Positions 57,787-64,000 of a stretch of 64,000 nucleotides of DNA are shown here, piece after piece. The DNA is from Emydura subglobosa (taxonomy: Eukaryota; Chordata; Testudines; Chelidae): assembly GCA_007922225.1 (NCBI GenBank), contig ML679961.1, positions 5,129,702-5,193,701 of the forward strand, given 5' to 3'. Both the position numbers and the translations under genes were made by a program. How positions within the stretch are numbered: position 1 is the first letter of the stretch; each line of letters begins with the position of its first letter. The notes beneath the pieces are model-generated. The model was given only the letters and a program-made list of their open reading frames with translations. It did not search any database and was not told the DNA's origin.

Positions 57787-59308
57787 CCTTAAGTGCTGAT
57801 CGTCTTCTATTGCCTTCCCAGAATTCCCTCCAGGTGCCTAGGCCAAGTCTCCCACGATTCACTGCAAAAGAATCAGTGATTCTCAGCTTACTGTAGTGGG
57901 AGAGACCCAGGAGAACGGGGCTTGTGAATCATGGTGCGGAGGGCTGCACAAAAGTGGATTTCATGGCCCCAAATTGAGGCAGTATCTTCTCCTTAGATTT
58001 AGGAGAGGGCCCTGCTGCTGGCTTTGAAATCCTCTTTTTTCACTGACAAAAGGCGTATTTCATTTTGAACCCAGGCAATGCCTCCCTCTGTCCATTTCTC
58101 CCTTGCATTCTTATCAGTTACTTGCCATCTACTTTCTAAGGGAGAAGGTTTTCTGACTGGAGACAGCCTGAACTTCTATCTCGCTGGTAAAAAAAATAAA
58201 GTCACAATGCCCAGATCTTTAGGCTCCTAAATCCCAGTGAAATCCATGAAAGTTAAGAGCCCAAATGCCTTTTAAGGATCTTTGCTCCCATAAAGCCCTT
58301 CTTTCTGTGCAAGACATACTGAGCCTGGAGATTTGTGCTTTCCTCACTTGAAGGAGGATTTTCCTTTCCTTGAATTAAGAAATGTGAGGGAATATCCAGT
58401 GAGAAACCAAATTTTCATGCACACTGGTGGCTGTCAGGTGGATTAGAAAGATTATAATCTTCAGGCCAGATTTCCAGTCCAGTCTTCCTGTGTGGAGGAG
58501 AGAAATTGCTTGTATATTTGCATGCACGTGCACTGTATGGATGCAGAAACCTGCACACACGTGAGCAGTTGTAATGCTTGTGCACAAACAAGTATGCCTG
58601 TGCCGGCACCGGAAAGCTCTGCACCATTTCACGTCTCCTAACATTCCCCTATGGGGTCTGTCAAAGAAAAAAGCTGGAAAGCCACCTCCAGGCGGCTCCG
58701 TCCATCCCTGCGAAGAAGCACCAACGGGTCACCAAAGCTCAAGATCAGCTGTGTCCAAGTCAGCTGATAGTACTACAGGAATGAGCATGGCCACCAAATA
58801 ACCAGCTCCAGGAAGAGGTCATCAGCCAATACAACTGCCTGCTGGTTACCCACACCATACCCATGGAGGTAACCTGAGCTACTGGGCTATTCCACCTTCT
58901 TGTAGCTAATGAACAGTTACAGCTGCTGACACAAGCCTTGCAAATACTGACAACCAGGACAGGGCAGAAGAACCCCAACCCCAGGCAATTGCTATGATCA
59001 CTCAGATACCCCCCTGCCCTGCCCTGGATACAAATCTTCTTGCTCCTCGGAGTCCCTGATGCAAGACGGCCCATCCCCAGGAGCGCTCATCAAGGAGAAA
59101 TAAGCAAGCTGAGGCCCCCTAATCTTCCTCCAACAGCTGATGGAGGAGCCAGTCAGCATACACTCAGAGTCAAGTCCGGTCCTCCCTGTCAGCATTTCAC
59201 ACTGATCACAATGGAATGGGTGGCAGCCCTTAGCCACCCTCTCATATTAACCGGAGGTAATGCCTGGAGCAACTCCCACCCACTCGACTCATCCAATCTC
59301 TTCCCCAC
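57787..59308. other. Intergenic, no gene recognised
   Basis: 58210-58290 has "taggctcctaaatcccagtg", a dispersed palindromic-type phrase that recurs at 60863. 58505-58600 has "gcatgcacgtgcactg" words like 27045-27225. Frames up to 104 codons have no similarity. Confidence 0.5.
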
Positions 59309-59430
59309 GTTTTTATTAATTACCGTTGTGCCTAGGAGCCCTGCTCATGGACCAGGAACCCCTTGCGCTAGGTGCTGTACAAACAGAGAATAAAACAGTC
59401 CCTGCCCCAAAGAGCTTCCAATCTAAGTGG
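59309..59430 (-). mobile_element. SINE tail, reverse
   Basis: "ttattaattaccgttgtgcc", "taggagccctgctcatggac", "gctaggtgctgtacaaacag" and "ccctgccccaaagagcttcc" run in antisense tail order. A well preserved copy. Confidence 0.88.
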
Positions 59431-59936
59431 AAGACAAGAAACAACAGACGGATACAGACAAACGATGGAGCACAGGGAAAGGACATTGTTCAGTTGTGGT
59501 GCCTGCACACCAGCAGACACATTTCCAGGAAAAGAGACATTAAGCAATTAATACTCTGATCTTCTCTCTCACGGTAGTTAGAGATCACTAGAACTCAGAC
59601 ACACCCGCTAAGACTCAACATTGCCTCTTCCATTCCTACTCCCCCTCCCAGGCTCCTATTTACAACCCCTCCCCCCATCTATAATTTAAAATTCGACCTA
59701 TTCCTGGACAGAAAGGATGGTCTTTGTAGCAACCCCCAGGGGAACAGCCAGGAGCACAGGTTGAAGGAGGGAAGCGTTTGGAGGACATACCTGAAAGCCA
59801 GTCTGCCTGCACATGGAAAGCCACTTCTGTAGCGAGTTCTGTTAATAAAGAGCCAGTTAAATGTGAGCACAGAGTCCTCGCATGTTATTGCCCCACATAA
59901 CATCCATGACAGTGGGATGGTTGGTTCAATTCCCAC

Positions 59937-60030
59937 AGATTCATGGATTCCAAAGCCAGAAGGCACCGTGGTGATCAGGCAGTCTGACATCCTGTGTACA
60001 CAGGCCAGAGAACTGCCCCCACATAATTAG
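59937..60030 (-). mobile_element. CR1 LINE 3' end
   Basis: "attccaaagccagaaggcac", "caggcagtctgacatcctgt" and "aggccagagaactgccccca" match the antisense CR1 3' end at 16215-16285. Confidence 0.85.
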
Positions 60031-60031
60031 G

Positions 60032-60215
60032 ATCTGTGCCTCAGCCCCATCTCTAAAATGAGGATAATAATCCTTCTTTTCTCCCACCCTCTGTCTTGTC
60101 TCTTTAGTTTGGAAGCTCTTACTGGTGGGGCTGTCTCTTACTATGTCCTAGGCACTCTACAAACACAAAGAGACCATGATCTGAGTTGGGGCCTTCACAT
60201 ACCACTGTAATGAAA
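60032..60215 (+). mobile_element. SINE centre and tail
   Basis: "tgtgcctcagccccatctct" and "aaaatgaggataataatcct" are the SINE centre, then "ttggaagctcttactggtgg" and "gatctgagttggggccttca" the tail. It directly follows the reverse CR1 end, so the two are juxtaposed insertions. Confidence 0.82.
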
Positions 60216-60716
60216 AGATAAAAATGACCTCCTCTCTTGGTGCTCTGTTCCTTGGAAAGCGTGTAGGGTATGACTACTGGCTCTCTCTTCAGAGCAGCTC
60301 GAGTGATGTTTTATATTGTGACAAAGAACCCTGGCAGATATAATGTCCTACCTGCAATCTATTTTCATTATTTCCCCTTCCCATGGATGTATGCTAGTCA
60401 CTCCCCATTTATCCTGTACTGAATTGAGACACAAGAGAGTCTCACTTCAAAGCAGTTTGTATTTATTCAATTAACTATTTCCAGGACAGGCACTTGGCTG
60501 CCACGTCTTTAAGCTAAATGTTCATGTTGAGAGGACATGCCCTGTGCTAATGCAGGACCATTTTGTTCAAATCCAAGTCCCGCTGAATCCAGCAGTGATC
60601 TAATTTCTACCTTGTAAGGGATAATCCCTCGTACATCGAAACAAATATCACACTGTGTGGACAAAACAAAGGCCCGGCCATTTCACAAAGGGGGCTAGCG
60701 CCCACTTTGCTGTGCG
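60216..60716. other. Intergenic, nothing recognised
   Basis: No exon or repeat terminus identified. Confidence 0.5.
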
Positions 60717-60870
60717 AGGGGAAAGACGATCCCGTGATGAAGGCACTAGTCTGCGGGACCCCACAGAGGTAGGTTCAATTCCCTGCTTCACCCGGGCTCC
60801 CTCTCTGATGGAGGGCAGCTCCCGTGGTTTCTCTCTGGCCCTGCTCCGCAAAGATGTCTAGGGGCCTAAA
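60717..60870 (+). repeat. tRNA-like repeat head
   Basis: "gatgaaggcactagtctgcg" followed by a B-box-like ggttcaattcc (60772) resembles the tRNA-derived head of the SINE family. Without the cloverleaf and with no clear centre or tail it is not a tRNA gene. Confidence 0.45.
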
Positions 60871-61109
60871 TCCCAGATTTGGCTCCACACGACTCCTGCC
60901 AGGCCCTGGGGGTGACTAACTCACTGGGTGCCTAAGTTTCTGCCTCTGGGCATGCACATGATGCCTCACTCATGCATCTCCCATGTAAGCCCCAGAACCA
61001 CCCACACACCAGGGGAAAGTGGAAGGAGAAGCACCTACCTTTCCAGTAGGGCCCAAGCAGAGGCTCCCTACCAGATCAGGAGCCACTCAAAATCTGGCCG
61101 GGGGGGGAA

Positions 61110-61470
61110 TACCACCACTGGTATTTTAGCCCAGTGGTTGGAGGGCTCACTTGAAGTGTGGGATACCCTACTTCAATTCCCCCCTCTCCTTGAGAGAGGT
61201 GACCCAGCTCTAACGGGAGCGTGCTCCAGCTACTGGGCTGTAGGATATTCTGATGTGGGGGCTCCTTAGCCTCTCCTGTTGAAGCCGCCCCACTGTGGAT
61301 AAATAACCAAAGTGACTGGGGCAGGGAGACTGGACCTTGGATCACCTCCCCCTCCCAGGTGGGGCCCTAACCCCCAGGCTGTAGATTCATTCTCTCTCTG
61401 ACCCCGTGACTATTGAGTGATTTATCCACAGCACCATAGTCATTGGACCAGAGAGAGAGAGAGTGACAAT
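61110..61470. repeat. Fold-back tRNA-like dispersed repeat
   Basis: Two nested inverted repeats are visible. agcccagtggttggag (61128-61143) pairs with the complement of ctccagctactgggct (61224-61239) at 14 of 16 positions. ctgtggataaat (61293-61304) is the exact complement of atttatccacag (61420-61431). "ctacttcaattccc" near 61169 resembles a polymerase III B box. The layout matches a dispersed sauropsid repeat I recall, with phrases "agtggttagggcactcacc" and "aggttcaattccc". A (ga)n run lies at 61451-61464. Confidence 0.6.
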
Positions 61471-61814
61471 GGCTAAAAGGCAGGCTCCCCGTCACACGGT
61501 TTTCGGGGCAGAGAGGCGGGCACCTAGCTCGTTCCCACAAGACACACCTCGGGCACTGGGGCTGCCTGATGCCAAGAGACAACTCCCCACTGACAGTTCA
61601 TTAGCAGAGACCGGCGCCTCCCTGCCACCCCGACCCCAGTGCCTGTCTCCACGAGCTGCAGGGCTTAGCCCAGAGCTCTGTCCTTGGCATCTCCCCCTGG
61701 CTAGCATAGGCAGTGCCACGCCTCCTGGGCTAGCTTTTGTGATGTATTCTGGGCAGCTCTCTCCCCCCATGCACAGTACAGGGAGCCTAGGCACTACCAG
61801 GGCCAGGCCATGCC
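61471..61814. other. GC-rich intergenic, no gene recognised
   Basis: Overlapping frames of 166 (forward) and 124 (reverse) codons occur here in opposite directions, a sign of stop-poor GC-rich sequence rather than of genes. Confidence 0.5.
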
Positions 61815-62310
61815 CTAGTCTGATGCTAAGTTGCAGCCAGGAAACAAGGTGCAGGTTTGGTAGCAATCCAGGTCAGAATGCTAGAAAGGATCAGGCACCT
61901 CGTTGCAGGCGGATATCAAAATCAGGTGGTCAAGCCCGGTCAGGATCAGGTACCAGGTTATAGACAGCAAAGCAAATAGCAAAGTCAAGCACAAACCAGG
62001 GTCAGAAGCCAGCAAACAGGATCTGGAGCCAAATCAGGCAAACAATTTGCATTGTTGCTTAGCTGGCTCCGTAGGCAGGTGTCCTGGTTTAAATATGAGC
62101 ATCAGCCAATCAGTGGGCTGGGAGGGGCTGCCACTCAGGCCATGTGGGGCTGTACTTCCTGCAGAGTCTCACATCAGGGTCCTCCTTGAGAGCTACTCAC
62201 CCAAACTTCCAGTGGGGCTGGGGTAGTATCAGCAGTCTCAACCTTTGCTTCCTTCCTTGCAATCCCAGGTTCAAGCCCTGCAGGTTCTGACACAGACTCC
62301 GTGTCTTGCC
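61815..62310. repeat. Probable interspersed repeat, class unknown
   Basis: The + strand repeats "caggatcaggtacc", "caaatcaggcaaac" and "cagggtcagaagccagcaaa"-like words, a style I associate with LTR or MITE sequences of turtles. It then reads "gagcatcagccaatcagtgg" and ends near "caggttctgacacagactcc". No ends or target duplication could be fixed. Confidence 0.35.
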
Positions 62311-62489
62311 TGGCTGTTCTTTTTGAATTTCTAAACGTTCTGTGCTGTAATGCTCAGTGTTGCCAGGTTTAAGTCAATTTGTGGATCTGAAACTTTGTGC
62401 TTCAGTGCCCCACCTGTAAAATGGGGACCCAAGCCCTGTCCTACCGCCCAGGGAGACTGAGTGGATAAATGTTTCAAAGGTTGTCAGGA

Positions 62490-62914
62490 TAGCTGAGATA
62501 AAACATTTTAATGGAACATTTTTTCTGTTGAAGGATGCAATTTTGTGAAAATCACAGCATTTGGCAGGAAGGTGCTATTTTCAATGACCTTTTCAACACA
62601 GTGAAGTCTGCACGAACCACTTGGACTTTCTTATTTAATTTCAATAACATCAACACCCTTTGTTTCAATAATGGTCAAATGTTTCATTTAGACTGCATTG
62701 TTTTGATTAATTTTGTTTTGACTTTTATATTAAATATTAATATTAATTTGATATCTTATATTTAATATTTAATGTGATATTAAAGTGATCAAAATCAATC
62801 TAAACAAAACATTCTACGTTATTGAAATGCCGTGTTTTTACCTGCTCTGCATGAAATGTTTCACCACTATCTAAGTGGAATGAGTCAACATAATTGAAAC
62901 AAAATATTTTGATG
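62490..62914. repeat. AT-rich dispersed repeat, split by the LTR
   Basis: Contains "gataaaacattttaatggaa" and "gaaacaaaatattttgatgg", the same A/T-rich style as 37140 and 47405. The text continues at 63705 ("tcaaaatctggggcaatttt") after the LTR. 62700-62795 is nearly pure A/T with partly palindromic atatt/aatat phrases. Confidence 0.5.
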
Positions 62915-63704
62915 GTCCTTGTCACAGGGCTGCCCCATCTAGGGCCCCCTCCAGTGGCAGGCCGTGGAACAACAGGTGCACCGTGCCTCAGTTTCCCTTC
63001 TTCTCCAAACCAGGATCAGAACGTAGTCTCTCAGTATCCAAAAGAAAATCCACCTCTGGGCGTAATTTATTCATATGCGTTGGTGCAGTAGTTCCCTCAA
63101 AGCCCTGTAGTAAAACATTTCTCTGATTTCACAGTAAGCACACAAAGATCCACCAGGTTTTTCCATTCCCTGCACAAGGGGCCCCATGGAAGAGTCACTA
63201 GCAACACTGTGTCCCAGATCCTTTTGCCCTGATCCATGCCTGCACTGCACATGCCTCTCTTCCCATAAGTCCTGCCCCTGCTGAGGGCACATCCCTCCAA
63301 AGTCTATCCACTTGCTTATGGGCTCAGCTTCCCTGACCGACCTGGATCTTCCTCTTTTGCATAGAGGTCATTGCCCTCGTGTTCCACTCATCAGGGCCCC
63401 CAGCTTCCATGTTTTCTCACCAGCAGTTCTTTTCCAGCTATCCTTTGAACTCAGCTCTCTCTTTCCTGTTGTTCTCTGCCAAGCAACTCCTGCCAGCTCT
63501 CACCAACTGCTTCCTGTCTCTCCGAGACTTCTCAGGGGCTGACTCTCTGGGTTTTTGTTTCTCCAGGTCTCAGACAGCTCTCATCAGCCAGTCTCCTCCC
63601 TCTAGGGCCCAGGCGCAACCCTAATTAAGTCCAATTGGGGGTCAGCTGAGCAGTCACAGGTGCACTGGCCTCTTCAAGGCCCAGTGTCGCCCAGCGACAG
63701 TCCT
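62915..63704 (-). mobile_element. Solo LTR, 780 bp, with 5-bp target duplication
   Basis: The LTR is 62920-63699. It begins tgtcacagggc and ends ...ccagcgaca, so on either strand it has the TG...CA ends; the six terminal bases are an imperfect inverted repeat (tgtcac, gcgaca). Both flanks are gtcct (62915-62919 and 63700-63704). Reading on the reverse strand I see "gaaactgaggcacggtgca" near the end, which I recall in turtle gypsy-like LTRs, and aataaatt at about 63064-63071 as a possible polyadenylation site. No internal coding region remains, so the element was reduced to one LTR. Orientation is inference. Confidence 0.88.
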
Positions 63705-64000
63705 GAATCAAAATCTGGGGCAATTTTGTTTTGCAGGAAGCTTCAAAATTTTGACTTTCCCTTCTGATTTGGAATGATTTGGGGGTTTTGTTCTCCCCCA
63801 AAATGTCCGTGGAACAGGAATCGTGGCTCCCCATCAGCTCTCTGGGCCGATATTTGTCTTCTCTTCCTCGTCACACATTCTGCTGACTCAGCGTGGCTCC
63901 ACTGTCACGTGGGTGCATTGGGGCGTGTAGAGTGCAAGGACCTTCCCTTCCCCTCTTGCACAACGGAAGTGCAAAGAGGGAGGGGGTGGATTCTGATAGC
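63705..64000. other. AT-rich repeat continuation then GC-rich end
   Basis: 63705-63790 continues the A/T-rich repeat interrupted by the LTR ("ttcaaaattttgactttccc"). The remainder shows nothing recognisable. Confidence 0.5.

Noticed and set aside
60717..60870. Possible tRNA gene because of ggttcaattcc
   Set aside because: The B-box-like phrase is there, but no cloverleaf can be drawn; it fits the tRNA-derived head of a SINE.
61463..61963. 166-codon forward frame overlapping a 124-codon reverse frame
   Set aside because: Long frames in both directions over the same GC-rich bases point to low stop density, not to a gene. Part overlaps a probable repeat.
1..64000. A CRISPR array, phage-defence island, or other prokaryotic system
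   Set aside because: No regularly spaced direct repeats, operon-like gene packing or bacterial-type genes. The content is that of a vertebrate genome.

Overview
The window looks like intergenic DNA from a sauropsid, most likely a turtle; a crocodilian is possible. The evidence is many 5'-truncated CR1 LINEs, several fold-back hAT and other MITEs with short terminal inverted repeats, an LTR inserted with a 5-bp target duplication, and numerous tRNA-headed SINEs whose tails share a common motif ("gggcaggga", then "tgtacagc..ctagca"). The host assignment is inference from the repeat types. I find no multi-exon host gene, no host exon I can name, no tRNA or rRNA gene, no CRISPR array and no bacterial-type operon. 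Open reading frames are short, and the longest (187 codons) is about what chance predicts for six frames of 64 kb.

Layout. 1-5.3 kb is dense in transposons: a 286-bp hAT MITE, a reverse-strand hAT transposase fossil, a reverse-strand CR1 3' piece abutting a forward-strand non-LTR retrotransposon of another family, and a 124-bp hAT MITE with a perfect 8-bp target duplication. 5.3-16.2 kb is mostly unremarkable, with SINE pieces, a 0.54-kb hAT-like MITE and a possible LTR near 14.4 kb. 16.2-20.4 kb is the most structured part: a reverse-strand CR1 split by a forward-strand CR1, which itself carries a MITE with a 36-bp tandem duplication and, separately, a 32-bp inverted repeat. The outer CR1 also carries a small palindromic insert. 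20.4-29.3 kb holds one SINE and one reverse CR1.

29.3-30.1 kb is the best preserved CR1. 30-48 kb is AT-rich intergenic sequence with a hAT MITE at 34.0 kb that has a perfect target duplication and an internal hairpin, an internally deleted CR1 at 41.9 kb, several CR1 3' ends and an unclassified repeat at 44.2-45.1 kb. 48-64 kb has a second copy of the 17.7-kb MITE family, many SINE tails, a fold-back tRNA-like repeat at 61.1-61.5 kb and a complete solo LTR at 62.9-63.7 kb.

Nothing here works together as a gene system. The interest is in the order of insertions, which target duplications and interruptions allow to be read. Family names are from recognition of motifs; boundaries marked approximate need an alignment to a repeat library.
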